From Collybia mongolica (Eukaryota > Basidiomycota > Agaricomycetes > Agaricales > Clitocybaceae): a DNA stretch of 64,000 nucleotides. Position 1 is the first letter of the stretch, and the number at the start of each line of letters is the position of its first letter. Of this stretch, positions 12,951 to 24,554 are shown one piece after another. The notes under the pieces were generated by a model. That model searched no databases and was not told the origin of the DNA. It was given only the letters and a program-made list of their open reading frames with translations. A program made the translations under genes and the position numbers. The stretch covers positions 620,001 through 684,000 of the forward strand of contig JAAXNY010000017.1 of assembly GCA_013420905.1 (NCBI GenBank). Direction: 5' to 3'.

Positions 12951-14510
12951 AGTGGAATTTCTGGGCGTTGGGGATGTGTGGGTGACGTACCCGATGGCGA
13001 GGACGGCATATAGGAAAAGAACGCGGCGTTCGCCGATCTTGGATGGAGATTTAGGCTCTGGGGGATGTGTACAATGGAATTGATGAAGCTGACCTTTTGG
13101 TTCACCCATAGGAGAATAACGCGACCGAGCATAAGGCCTGGCATTTCGCGAATTAGCAGTAATCTGTCATATACCTGAGAGTCTTACCGCCAAAGAAGCC
13201 CGCTGAAATGTTTCCAGATGAAGGGCCTCCACCTCTTACCTCGATGATGTATGTAACGATCCAACCTAGAAGCTACAGTCAATAGTATTTCAGGGTACAT
13301 GAGACAAATCATCTACCCCCAATGGTGACTTCAACCCCAACATATACGAGGATAAAGAACGCGAGGAGCTGGACAGTCTTGTGTGTTATGATCTGGCGGA
13401 ACTTGCTCTCCCCTTCGGTCCCTTGCTCCCCGACGGGCTGTCCGATCTCAACCAAGCATTCTGCGAGAGGGTATTAGGAGAAATCACGAGCAAGAGAGTG
13501 GCTTGAATATTACCATCCTGGTTCTTGAAACGGAACACAAAACATAGGACGATGGTGTTAGATATGGCGATTCCAAGTGACACCAGGAAGTGGAATGACC
13601 AGTGGCGCATTTGGGAAAATTGTGTAGCTACGAGAGGGGACGCCAAGGCACCAGCACCTACCGGTAGCTTCGTCAGCATTGTAGTCTTTGCCTCGATACG
13701 GCGAAGGTGTACCGTAGGCTGCATGCAGAAAGCCCATCTTTGCCTCAGCGTTGTCTTTAAGACTTGCAACGAATCCATTTGCTTGAGCATCCTGCAGGCT
13801 ATGAGTTTCGAGCTTGATGTATAATGTTTTGTGATCATACCTGGAGGGCAATTCCAACGCCATTAATTGCATACGCGATGACGAACACCGGGAATGGTAG
13901 GGCGGGTGCTTGGATGGTGTATGCCACAATTTGGCAGAGGGAACCTGAGACGAAAAAGATTATTATGAGGCGTCGAAAATCCCGATTACACATACCAAGG
14001 ACGATAACCTCAAAGATGAGTCAGCACCGCAGTTGGAAAGGTCAACGCAGAGACACACCTTCCCAAACCCGAGTTTGTCTGATAAGGGCACATTTATCAA
14101 TGCTCCAAAAATGAAGCCCTGGGGAGGTTACATGGATAGAGTTTAAAGAACGAGCAGACTTACAACGCATGCCAAGACAAACAGCAGTGACACGACTGCA
14201 AATCCAACCTGTTTTTCTAATTAACGCAATTTGATTTGCCGATAACTCATGAGCAGTATCTTACATGATAAACTTCGCGAATCCTGGGTAACAGCGGTCC
14301 TAACGTCCCATCGTTCCACCCAGCGAGGAATAGACACCAGCAAAGCGCTGCAAACTGCACACGAGCGCGTACTTCTTGTTTTCTCGTTTGTGGCGGCGCT
14401 GTGGAGTCGGTGACATCGCGTACGTCAATTCTAGCTGGCGAGCCGTACTCGTCGAGTACCTGCTTGCGTGATAGTTCTGTGTGTAGCTCATTGAGCTCTA
14501 TTTGCGACAT
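12534..14510 (-). CDS. MFS transporter, copy C
   Basis: Intact member of the local transporter family, about 480 residues and at least 12 exons, start ATG 14508-14510, stop 12534-12536. Landmarks: MSQIELNELH, VQFAALCWCLFLAGWNDGTL, VGFAVVSLLF, LSDKLGFGK, DAQANGFVASLKDN, GALASPLVATQFSQMRHWSF, GGWIVTYIIEVRGGG, IGERRVLFLYAVLAIG, LLGPMYPIAMNHAGR, IAGFGQAGSAVLPF. It ends MWALVPRGSRRAD. All exon joins keep frame. Substrate unknown. Its 3' third lies in the left arm of the inverted repeat. Confidence 0.85.
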
Positions 14511-15090
14511 TTGTGGGCTTGAGAAAGTTCAGGCGTTGGCGACCTGAGAAAGCGCGTTTTCAGGGGATGCGGAGATACTTCGGAAATATAGGTTCGTAAT
14601 GTATGTGACGGACGTGGAATTCAGCGGGAATCTCGTGGGATTCGTAAGAAAGGGCCCTGGCGAGCAAAAGGAGCAGTATTTTTTAGGATATGAATCGAGA
14701 TTTCATTTGCGCTGAAGAGAATGAGAAAAGCCAAAGGCTTCGACTGGACCTGGATACAAATATATTTACCAGTTGAGCCGTCAGATATAGCTGGGAAAGC
14801 AGTCACGTGACCCCAACGAAATAAAATGTTTCTCAGACAGCTCTGGAGTCGCTTCTCTCAAGCAATCCCCCAGAACGGTACGACTGATCTAAAAGCGGTA
14901 CGAATCAAACATTTCTGTGTAAAGCTCTCCACATCATGTATTATCTGCAGAAACTTGGGGACGAGACCGAAACCCGCTGCAGTGTGGGTTGAACAATAGT
15001 ATTGTCTGACGGTTGAGCAAAAGGGGACGGTATGTTTGGGAGACAACTCACTCTTGCGTTCTAATCGAACAGGAAAAAGCTAGATATTAT

Positions 15091-16920
15091 ATGAAACTGC
15101 TTGCACTTCTCAGGTGCCTCAAATATTGCAGAATCGAGAACCACGGCTTCCATATCAGGCCAAGCAGGAATTATGCCATACCATACTCTCCACGAAGATT
15201 TGCCTCGTCTCTCACCTCGCGAAAGTTACCGACCTCAATTCACTACAAGAAAGACCCCAATTATCTTACACCCGAACAAGGAAACCTAGACCTGGTGAAG
15301 CTTGTCGAAGAGGGGTCGTATGGGGACGCAAACCGTCTACGGCTGCAGCTTATAGACAACGGAATAAAGATCCAACGCCATCCTTCATTCGAAAAAGCCG
15401 CGATATCTGCGTTGCAGTGGCACGACCCTGCAAAGTGCCTCGAAGAGTTTTCCACTTGGTTCTCCCTCGTTCCAAATGCGGACGAAGCTTTGCCACTCAG
15501 TCGCCTTAACCCCTTCCGAAATATTCGATACGCCTTGTTTTACTCAGGGGTTCCCTCAGAAAAGCTTTCTGTGATTCTTCAGTTTGGAATAATGTGCGCG
15601 TACAAGGGGTACACAGGATCCATACATCGGGATATCTTCCAATACGTCACCAGATTCGACACCCCGCAGCGGTGCTGTACCTACATGCTCAAAATAGAAA
15701 AAGCAGCCACACAGTACGAGGCAGACCGCAACTCCATAAAGGCTACTATCGTTGCTCAAAAGTACCGGGCCTTGGCTGTCGAAATATGCACCCAACTCAA
15801 TTGGCTCCGTCTTGCATCTAAGGTAGCTCAACAAAAACGCCACTTCCCACTCCCTGAACAAACAATCCGATTTCTCCTGGAACGAGTCAAATCGGTCAAA
15901 CAACCGTTTGCCAAAGTGCTGGTCTCGAAACTACGGGAGGAGCTAGATTTTCCCATAAGACGTATTAACGGCTCTTTCCTGAATGGCCCTAACCTTGTGG
16001 ATTATCATCCTGCTTCACAACGAGATTATGCAGTGTCCTTGGATCCGTGGCGCACGAATGTCGCTCGTCCACTCAACGCGTTTAACGCGCCATTCTACGA
16101 GCCGGCAAACACCATGAAGTTCCAGACATTGTTGTTCTCCAATTCCCATCGCAATTATCACCAGGTCCTTGACATATTCTCTGCAAATTTTGTGAAGTTC
16201 GATCTAGGTGGCGTATTTGACCACACGCTGTCCCGAATTCTGGCGACGATACCAAACGCCGAACTCGAGCCCAAGGCGCCAACTCCCATCCCGTTCCCAG
16301 AGGACCACTATTGGATCATATTCAATTCAATCGTCCGACTTGCGACCTCACTCACTTGGCCTCTCGCTACCCTCGAAAGCCTTTATGAGTCGTTCCTATG
16401 CCGTCGATATATTAGGGGAATGAAAAAGGTTTTCGGTTCGTTTATCTCAGCGTTCGGACGCTGTGGCGACCTTGACCAAGCGCGAATGGTCGTCCATGAC
16501 CTGCGCCAGCTGGGTATCATGCCAGATTTTAGACACCTGGGCAGATTGGCTGGTGCATATGCGCGCGCGGGCAAGGTGGACCAAGCTATGGATATCCTTG
16601 ATGAATTAGAACGACCCGGTCTGAGGAATGGGAAACTTGGCATGCGTTTTTCACCACGATACGCGACATATGGAAGGACTCTAGAAGGCTTTGTTGAGGC
16701 AGGGATGTTGGAGCATGCACTAGCCGTCGAAGCTCGGCTGATGAAGATTCTGCCGTATACGCGGGGATTAAACCTTGAGTTGGACCGTGTACTTGATGCC
16801 CTACGGGCATTGCAAGTCGATGAACAGGTATGCATGATCCTATTCCTTGATAATGTTGGTAACGCAAATCTGAACTCTGCGTCGCAGCGTGCCAAGGAAA
16901 GCAAAAAACGTCATGAATAA
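15091..16920 (+). CDS. pentatricopeptide-repeat (PPR) type protein, probably mitochondrial
   Basis: About 609 residues from the ATG at 15091; the same frame is open upstream, but only through a TTG. The first 50 residues are basic and hydroxylated with few acids (LLALLRCL, then RPSRNYAIPYSPRRFASS), as in a mitochondrial presequence. The C-terminal third has helical PPR-like repeats: SFISAFGRCGDLDQARMVV, then LAGAYARAGKVDQAMDILDE and a third around YGRTLEGFVEAGMLEHALAV. PPR proteins bind organellar RNA, so a role in mitochondrial RNA metabolism is inferred. A frame-preserving intron (16828 to about 16890, GTATGC...GTCGCAG) may remove part of the C-terminus. The gene sits between the arms of the transporter inverted repeat. 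Confidence 0.75.
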   Translation: MKLLALLRCLKYCRIENHGFHIRPSRNYAIPYSPRRFASSLTSRKLPTSIHYKKDPNYLTPEQGNLDLVKLVEEGSYGDANRLRLQLIDNGIKIQRHPSFEKAAISALQWHDPAKCLEEFSTWFSLVPNADEALPLSRLNPFRNIRYALFYSGVPSEKLSVILQFGIMCAYKGYTGSIHRDIFQYVTRFDTPQRCCTYMLKIEKAATQYEADRNSIKATIVAQKYRALAVEICTQLNWLRLASKVAQQKRHFPLPEQTIRFLLERVKSVKQPFAKVLVSKLREELDFPIRRINGSFLNGPNLVDYHPASQRDYAVSLDPWRTNVARPLNAFNAPFYEPANTMKFQTLLFSNSHRNYHQVLDIFSANFVKFDLGGVFDHTLSRILATIPNAELEPKAPTPIPFPEDHYWIIFNSIVRLATSLTWPLATLESLYESFLCRRYIRGMKKVFGSFISAFGRCGDLDQARMVVHDLRQLGIMPDFRHLGRLAGAYARAGKVDQAMDILDELERPGLRNGKLGMRFSPRYATYGRTLEGFVEAGMLEHALAVEARLMKILPYTRGLNLELDRVLDALRALQVDEQVCMILFLDNVGNANLNSASQRAKESKKRHE

Positions 16921-17565
16921 CTCAACAAATCCCAACAACAATCACCGTTAGCCTTTGTTTAGCGCCGGAACATCCCAAGTCGCCATGGATAACGCTCACA
17001 CCCGAAATCCTGCCCTTTACATCCAACATATCCCATAATTTACATCCACAGGTAGTTCAAAATCCTGAGGTTGTGCATGAGAAGCAACAGACCACGGATA
17101 CGGATTGTTTTGTTCATTAGAAGCAGTATAGTGAGGAATACCTCGACAGTGTCTTATCGTTGTGCATCAAAACGCCGTCTCGACCAAATCCAGGAATACC
17201 CGTATCTGATTATCAAATATTGTGGAGTAGCTCGCACTATGCATCTACAGAGTGCCCGTAGCGACCTTTGCTGATAACGCTGCATCCACTACGATTTTTT
17301 CGACCAGCGAGGACACCGTCTTTTTAACCCCTGCGAGCATCCTGCCGAAATATTCATCTTCTAGATTAGGAGTTTTCGTCCAGGAACACGGTAAGAGTGG
17401 AAGTGGAGAATTTAAGACTCGTACGCGCTTAGATGAGCCGTACCTTTCTTGACTGTGGAGTAGTTGTGGTTCAAATACATCGCCTATGCTTTCCTAGCTT
17501 TTCAATATAGGAGTTGTACTACAATTGTTATCATTCGAGGACAAATGAATGGTAGTGAGTAGGTT
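16921..17565. other. intergenic, no secure gene
   Basis: Only short ORFs. The minus strand around 17270-17420 has a 55-codon open stretch containing NLEDEYFGRMLAGVKK, which could be a lone exon, but no start or neighbouring exon was found. Confidence 0.4.
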
Positions 17566-17569
17566 TTTG

Positions 17570-17655
17570 AACTCACAAATAAACCGAGTTTCTTTGCTCG
17601 GCGATAGTTTGGACCCAAGATGCCTGTCAAGTCACCACCAGAGAAAGTTCGTCTT
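17570..17655 (-). repeat. short dispersed repeat abutting the broken end of copy D
   Basis: Inverted partner of 11466-11545. It includes TTGACAGGCATCTTGGGTCC followed by AAACTATCGCCGAGCAAAG, with ten bases missing in the middle relative to the left copy. Confidence 0.55.
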
Positions 17656-17659
17656 TGAC

Positions 17660-18052
17660 GGATTTGATCACCGACGTTGCAGGCCTCAGTCGGACGCGTC
17701 GAATTCATAGTCTGGTTCGTGCCGTCGCTCGTCAGTAACGCAGTTGCAGTCTCGATCGTTGGTGTCCTCCTGGGCCTATGTACCCGATCGCAATGAATTA
17801 TGCCGGCTGGATCCTTCCTCGGTGGATCCTCACCGGATCTATTGGGTGGATTGCTGGGTTTGGGCTGCCGTTTATGACTGAGGCTATCTCGTCCAAGTTT
17901 GAGATTAAGAGCTTGCAGCCGTTGTGAGTGCTTCTCTCTTTTGCCTTGTTTCTTCGAGGATCCAGGTTAAGCTGCCTATTTTGATGGGCCTAATGATTAT
18001 TATGTGGGCTTTGTAGTACCAAGAGGTCCTCGCCGAACTGACTAAAGCCTTG
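17660..18052 (+). pseudogene. MFS transporter, copy D, 3' remnant
   Basis: Matches the last two exons of copies C and E but is broken. It fuses a GLTVGRV-like exon start directly to the EFIVWFVPSL block, has a frame change in the GPMYPI motif (cctatgtacccgatc lacks a base), lacks the QAGSAV residues, and in the final exon an extra A turns MWALVP into MWAL-stop (ttgtagtacc, where copy C has ttggtacc). Upstream exons are absent. Confidence 0.85.
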
Positions 18053-18930
18053 TCACTTGTAATGCTACTATAGCTATCGAGTTTTCGGTCTCGCAGCGGT
18101 TACGACCAGCGAATGATAATTTGAAAATCACCATAATACCCGGATCGATCTACCTGACCCATGTAAACATTGATCCCCGTCTGCTTGACCTGATTTCCCG
18201 ATCTTAGGTCTCCGCGGGCCCGAACCTCCAAAAAAACCTGGCGACGCGGACCACTCGACCGGAGGCTTCACTTTGATTGTCATAGGCCGGTTTGGACGGA
18301 GGAAAGCCTCGTGGAGGACCTCGAGACCTGGTTTGATAATATCGCACACTCCGGGTGCCCAAGGAGAAATGACTATACCCAATGATCGGCGAATCGAGTC
18401 AGACATCCCCCAAGAGCGCAAAGAAAGCCATGGTCTAAAGATTCTTCCACCTTACAGAACCTCCCCAGGCCTAGGTATTTCGCCAGTCAATTTTTGAGCG
18501 CAGGATGTCATGGACCGAGCCCGCTGCGTCTCATGACCCTTCAAAAGAGCACGTTCCAGCGGACGATTTAGGTGTCGGCACCGAAGTAGACACCCCAGTC
18601 CCGGCGAACCCGGTAAGGACGAAAAAGCAACGAATGACAGCCCGCCTTCAGTTTGCCGCACTGTATTGGTGTTTGTTTCTTGCTGGGTGGAACGACGGAA
18701 CGCTGGGGCCCCTGTTATCCAGGATCCAGGAAGCTTATCGTGTATGATATTTCTGGTTGTGGTACTTATTGTAGCGCTGATGTTAGGCAACGCGGTGTCG
18801 GGCTTTACAGATTGGTTATACGATCGTTTCGCTGCTCTTCGTTTTCGTTTGTGCAGTCAGTTGTTAACTTCCCTCGTGCCGACCGCCCGCGCTAACACAA
18901 TTATTGGCGCGTTAAGGGCTTTGTGGCTGG
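17690..18930. repeat. right arm of inverted repeat (copy D plus 5' part of copy E)
   Basis: Inverted counterpart of 11550-12950. Both arms carry, in order, the 3' end of one transporter and the 5' end of the next with a shared noncoding spacer. In the left arm the first transporter (C) is intact and the second (G) is broken. In the right arm the first (D) is broken and the second (E) is intact. Confidence 0.8.
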
Positions 18931-20433
18931 GGCGATCATGAATGTACCATTGACTAATAAGTATGGCTTTGGCAAGGTATGTTGTCATTTAACATGTATA
19001 CTCAGATTCTTTACGGGGGCGATGTTGATAGGTTATTGTATTCGGTAGGTGTCCGATGACAATTAGAACCGAAGGGAGACCATAATCGGCACCTCGAGAA
19101 CAGGTTCCTTATGTCAACTGACAGCCTACACGCTCCAAGCACCTGAGCTACCGTTCCCTGTGTTCGTCATGGCGGCTACCGTCAACGGGATCGGCCTAGC
19201 ACTTCAGGTAAGAACATTCCGCGCGCCACAGCTCCTCATGCCTGAACCATCATGGTCCTGCTCATAGGATGCCCAAGCCAACGGGTTCGTCGCTAGTATC
19301 AAGGATAACGCAGAAACCAAGATGGGCATCTTGCATGCAGTATATGGTAAATGGCCTACGCCTCCCTATGTTGCGAATCTGACTCGTAACAAGGTCTTGG
19401 GGCTCTGGCTGCCCCCCTCGTTTCGACCCAGTTCACGCAAATGCGTCGCTGGTCTTTTCATTTTTTGGTGTCGATCGGTATCGCCGTGTCTAACACCGTC
19501 TGCTTGGTGGTTGTCTTTCGCTTCAGGGAACAAGATGGTGCCACCTTTCCATGATTCCAGCCCCCTGTCTAATACACCGTTAGAATGTCTAGCTCGGATT
19601 GGCCAGCCCGCTGGAGAAAAGGATACCAGTGACAAAAGTACATTTCGGCAGATCCTTACTCACAGAACTGTCCATCTCCTAGCGTTTTTCATTCTTGCCT
19701 ACGTGGGCGTTGAAGTGACAATTGGAGGTCATTTGATATCCCCTCCTTGTCCTTCCTAATATACCGTCTGACTTGCGTATTCAGGGTGGATTGTTACATT
19801 CATCATCAGCGAGCGGGGGGGAGGATCGTCTTCTGGGTATATTTCTGCTGGATTCTTTGGTGGTACTTCATTCGCCAATCGTCTTTGACGGCTTGGTCAC
19901 CAAGGTTGCAGGCCTCACGGTCGGACGCGTCGCGCTGTTATGGGTGAACCAGAAGGTCAGTATTGGTGAGTGTATCGCCATGCCCCGCGTAACCACCAAG
20001 CACAGGTTGGAGAGAGGCGCGTCCTTTTTGTATACGCTTTCCTTGCTATTGGGCTCGAGCTGGTTGTTTGGCTCGTCCCATCACTCATTGGGGACGCAGT
20101 CGCGGTATCCCTTGTGGGCGTCCTTCTTGCGCCGATGTACCCTATAGCAATGAACCACGCAGGTCGCGTCCTCCCCAATTGGATCCTGACTGGATCGATT
20201 GGCTGGATAGCGGGATTTGGGACGGCGGGAAGTGCGGTCCTGCCGTTTATGACTGGCGCGATCTCTTCAAGATTTGGCATTAAAAGTCTACATCCAGTGT
20301 GAGTTCAACGTTTGTTTGTTGCGCAGAATCTTGGTCCTTAAACCTCTGACCTTGCTCCAGGCTGGTTGCGATGATGAGTTTGATGATCGTAATGTGGGCA
20401 TTGGTGCCCAAAAGCGCACATTCGAAGAATTAG
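18505..20433 (+). CDS. MFS transporter, copy E
   Basis: Intact transporter starting MSWTEPAASHD, stop TAG at 20431-20433. Exons read LQFAALYWCLFLAGWNDGTL, IGYTIVSLLFVFVCA, VAGAIMNVPLTNKYGFGK, VIVFG, a SLCQLTAYTLQ exon, DAQANGFVASIKDNAETKMG, LGALAAPLVSTQFTQMRRWS, ECLARIGQPAGEK, GWIVTFIISERGGG, LTVGRVALLWVNQK, VGERRVLFVYAFLAIG and LLAPMYPIAMNHAGR. It ends MWALVPKSAHSKN. In the exon joining VGERRV to VVWLVPSL no intron is needed, while C has one there. All frames join. Membrane protein, substrate unknown. Confidence 0.85.
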
Positions 20434-20891
20434 GGTGTTTGTTACAGCTGAACTGCTTGCGCGGCGCCCACGGATTGTGACCAATGATAAATATATACCA
20501 TAACGATCGTTAGCAGGCTACTGAATGGAGGGCCGGGTACGGCAAGGTACAAAAAACTTCGCCTAGACTTGTAGGACATCGATTCAGATCCTGATATGTA
20601 GCACCGGGCTTGGTGATTTTTATATATGCGCCTTGATGCAAAGAACGTGTAGGGAGCAGATCAAAATTCTCAGTCTGGAAAGGCATCAGCGGGGTTTGTC
20701 CGTGTACCACATGTCAACTTAAATTTAGTCCACCACGGGCTACACTGGGTTTCGTTATCGATGCAATCTAGTGGAGCATTGTAGTACATGAGGCAGTAAC
20801 GTGTAGTGCAAAGTTGGAAGATCTATCTGTAAAGTCACTAAGTCAATGATCGAACCACCCTAACTCATGATCACTTACGACATATTACTCT
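20434..20891. other. intergenic
   Basis: Between the stop of copy E and the stop of the convergent PITH-domain gene. No gene, tRNA or repeat recognised. Confidence 0.5.
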
Positions 20892-21755
20892 TCACCGTGC
20901 TGTAGTTTGTTGGCCTGCAGTCTTCTCAGACACTCTATCAACAAGCGGCGCGTCGGCAGCGTTGGAAGTGGGGACTTCAAGTTTCGAGTTGGCTTCTCTG
21001 TGGGTGGATCTCATATCGCCTTTGAAGCCAATGTAGTAGATCCGGGAGAGATCTTCGCCTACGGATTCACTCTGTTCATCGTCAGTGATCTGAAATGTGA
21101 CATAAATGTCGACCTACAAAGAAAAGTGATAGCGACGTGATACTGGTGAATGCAGCTACACGCAAGGGATATTCCACGACACCCGTCTCGCCTTCTAATA
21201 AACTGATATTGAGTTGAGGTTTTGTCGTTTCCGCATCCGCAAAATCTACGATATTAGGATGGTTTGCGTATATTCTTAGATGACGCGGCGTCACCTCCCC
21301 CCTTCCTTTCGGCCTTTTAGTTGTGACCGGTTGTAAGCCACGAGAAACTCACCGAGTTTCAAAAGTATCGACTTCAGTCTGACAATCTGGGTGAACGGAA
21401 TATGGAGGATGAGCTTGATGAATTGACGATTGTTATTATACTGGTCAGATTGACAGAGAAAAGGGCGTCAGACCTGATCGTCTACGCCCGAATCCACAAA
21501 CTTCGTATTGTCATCCCGTAGATCCCAAGGCTTTATGACTTCCTTTGCATTCTCTGGTACGGCCAAGTTCAGACCGTGCACGCTTGCTCAACGTATTCAT
21601 GATAAGGGACCCCGCATAATGTGTCGGAAGATCCTTGCAAATTCAGACGCTCACTTGTCTTTATCGATAACACTGTATAGATTAGCTAGTTCTGACCCAG
21701 ATAAACTTGAAGCAACGGAATTGGACGATTCTGAATTATTGGGTTGAAACGACAT
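20892..21755 (-). CDS. PITH-domain protein
   Basis: Five exons join into a complete PITH domain, the proteasome-interacting fold found in TXNL1 and PITHD1. Start ATG 21753-21755, stop 20892-20894. Readable blocks: ELANLYSVIDKDN, a junction to VHGLNLAVPEN, KPWDLRDDNTKFVDSGVDDQ, LILHIPFTQIVRLKSILLK, LRIYANHPNIVDFADAE, PLRVAAFTSITSLSLFF, then ITDDEQSESVGEDLSRIYYI with GFKGDMR. No thioredoxin domain precedes it, so it corresponds to the stand-alone PITHD1 class. A role at the 26S proteasome is family knowledge, not seen here. It diverges from uS5m, with the two ATGs under 100 bp apart. Confidence 0.9.
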
Positions 21756-21852
21756 GAAAGTGTAGTGGCAGTTAAAGAAATTTCCTTTTCCGACGCGGCA
21801 ATTTTTTGTTTTTTGGTCACGCTTCTGGCGCTTTGGCTCTCCTCACTCTTCC

Positions 21853-23793
21853 ATGCAGCGGCTTTCTCGACAGTTGGCCTGTCCAAAACGCATATCACGC
21901 GCCCTACGGCCAGCAGCGTCGACCAGCGCTCTTCCAGCTGTATTGGGTCGCAAATATGCCAGCTCGGGCCCACCGAAACGACCAATCGACAAATTCGACC
22001 GGTTGTTTGCCTCTTTGCGACCTCACATGAAGGAGGATGAACTCGCAATGCGAATAGCAGCATTATACATGTCCACGAATAATAGGACAAAACTGGAGTC
22101 CTTGGAGGAATCATTACCGCGGTATATCAAGGGCTACAACCGACAGTCGCTGGGGAGGAAGATATTTCATTATATGGACAACCCACCCCGTGACAACTTT
22201 GATTCATTGGCAACTCCTTTGGAAAGCGGTATGGACCTCAAATGTGCCCTTTACATCATCGTCTCATTGCATATTAGACCTACTTGAGGACTCAGTGACA
22301 AGTGAACTTCAACCAACTCTTTCGGTGGAAGCTGAAGAAACGCCTCAAGAGTTCGAGACGCCGGAAGAAGGTAAGTATTCACTAATATGTCCTTCTGCCA
22401 GTGGTTGTCTAATCTAAAATCCAATCGTAGAGGCCAAGGAATATGACCCGTCACTCCCCGCTCCCTTTGACCAACTCATGGAACACATCAATTCAGCGCA
22501 AGTGCGACAGACTCTGGAGGCGTTGGAACCGCAGGAGATGGCTGAATTTAAAAGTCTGCTTGTCGAAGCTGCAAAAGTCAGGGAAGATATGAAGGCCTTC
22601 GACCGTATCGCTCTATGGCTCTCAAAACGTGGTGTTGGTCTCAAGTATGCCAACAGAATACGGCCTCAGGAGAAGGAAGAGGAGATTGATTATTTTGCAG
22701 AACTAAGAGCAGGATATATTGCCCAGGGCGTCGATCCAGCAGGTGTGTTATATATATTTTCTGGTTATTGCTATTGTTTATTTCGGTTTTTTCTAGTGCT
22801 GGACGCCGAAGAGGCGGTTTTCCGCGAGTCGAAGGCGTCGAGACGGTCACGAGAGTCGAGTGAAATTGGGATGGCAAAGAGGGCTGCAGAGGATTCGTCA
22901 CTAGGTAAGTCAATCTCTGCAAACTCAACTCAAGGTGACTTAGTCACTCACACTATGACCCAGCACCTGTCTCCCCCCGAGCTGAGGATCTCAGAGATCC
23001 TTACCCAGACCTCATGACCCCGGACCCTCTCATGGACTCGCGTGATGTTATCGAGTTCCCTCCTGATAAGGAGAGCCCTTACCACAACAGGGTCATCATC
23101 CGCAACCACACGTCAATCTTCGACGAGGCTCTCGAAGAGGACGGCTACAAGGTCGACATGGACACGTACAAGCCCACGAGAACGGACGAGACGGAGGAAT
23201 CGGCAAGCTCACGCGAAAATTTGGCCCTCAGCCCTGCTGAGCTAAGAAATCTCTACAGATTCCCGCTCATCCGCCGTAGGATCACCCAACAGACTGGCAA
23301 AGGCAAAATCCACCGCCAGTTTGTGCTCATGGTCGTCGGCAACGGCAATGGACTGGTCGGGTACGGCCAGGGGAAGGACGAGGACACCACGCGTGCGGAG
23401 GCCAAGGCGTACGCGCAGGCGGTCAGGAACATGGACTGGGTGGAACGCTTCGAAAAACGCACGATCTGGACAGAGATGGACACCAAACTTGGGGCGACGC
23501 AGCTCATCATGCGCCCGCGGCCTGTCGGGTTCGGCCTGCGCTGCAATCCGAACTTGCATCAGGTGCTCAAAGCTGCCGGCATCAAAGACATTAGTGCCAA
23601 GGTGTGGGGAAGCCGAAACCCTATTAATGTCATTAAGGCTGCCTTCCGCATGCTTCAGGCGGGGCATGCTCCCTTGGCCATGGGAGATGGGATTGGGGGG
23701 CCTGGTCGGAAATTGAATAAGGGCAGTGGATTGAGGAGTAAGGGTGATGTTGAGCGAGAAAGGGGAAGACAGCTGATTGGCTTGAGGAAGTGA
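21853..23793 (+). CDS. MRPS5: mitochondrial small-subunit ribosomal protein uS5m
   Basis: Starts with an Arg/Ser/Ala-rich mitochondrial presequence (MQRLSRQLACPKRISRALR) and runs through several exons with introns near 22228-22275, 22370-22430, 22742-22798 and 22903-22962. The C-terminal exon contains the S5 double-stranded RNA-binding and S5-C domains: GKIHRQFVLMVVGNGNGLVG, GYGQGKDEDTTRAEAKA, RPRPVGFGLRCNPNLHQVLK, GIKDISAKVWGSRNPINVIK. The N-terminal half (residues 40-260) is the fungus-specific extension with coiled-coil-like, charged sequence. It acts in the mitoribosome small subunit. Confidence 0.92.
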
Positions 23794-23936
23794 GGTTTAC
23801 TCGCACCTGCCATTTCGTTGTTTGTGTTTCACTATCATAATACATTCATCTCATTCGCAATGCCACTGGCTGAGATCTTGAAAGATGTACACTTCGGGTA
23901 TTATTGAACGTTCAAGGGTTTGTTGACATTTCTGTA

Positions 23937-24136
23937 TACAGTCAAACCTGTCATAACCCATACCTATTGAACCCCAGATCTACAACCGATGTTTAAACTT
24001 ACGGCTTCTGGAACGGTGTACAAGGAAAGGAATTGCATATTACTATTCGATATGTCTTGCCCGATTTTAGTGCAGAGCTGAGCTCATAGCTGGCGGTTGC
24101 TCCGAATGGGTTTGGGTTATGACAGGTTTGACTGTA
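23937..24136. mobile_element. MITE with 22-bp perfect TIRs and TA target-site duplication
   Basis: A 196-bp element at 23939-24134. Its left terminus CAGTCAAACCTGTCATAACC plus two further bases (23939-23960) is repeated perfectly in inverted orientation at 24113-24134. Both ends are flanked by TA (23937-23938 and 24135-24136). The CAGTCAAACC end and TA duplication are typical of the Tc1/mariner-pogo (Fot1-like) group. No coding capacity, so nonautonomous. Confidence 0.9.
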
Positions 24137-24554
24137 CGTACAAGTTGCTGGGGATATGATAGCTTTTTTGCCGACGTCATGCATAAATTCAAAGGTGGAG
24201 TGATTCCAACCTGAGTTGCCCACTAAAGCGTGATTCGATTTTAATACAGAACGGTGTAAATCAAAGAATTACAGTACGTATTGTGTTGTTACATACCAGC
24301 CTGTGCTGATAAAGGGATGTGGTAGTACAACATGGTGTTGATGAGGGTGTTGTCACAAATGAGGGGGACCGCGGGTCAATAAAGATGCGGGAATGAATGG
24401 ATGGACAATGCTGGCGTTGATGGTGACGATGATGCTATGCGATGTGAATGGAAATGGCGAAAGAAATTAAATACGAAGGAAGGAACGGGTAGTTTAGACT
24501 ACAACACTAAAAGGGGGGGGGGGGCGCGATAATGGAATCTAAAATGGACTCTAC
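24137..24554. other. intergenic, 3' of the kinase gene
   Basis: No gene seen. Includes a G homopolymer at about 24511-24523 and is likely to hold the kinase 3' UTR. Confidence 0.4.

Noticed and set aside
23242..23716. long ORFs in other frames over uS5m
   Set aside because: Shadow frames of the GC-rich S5 exon.
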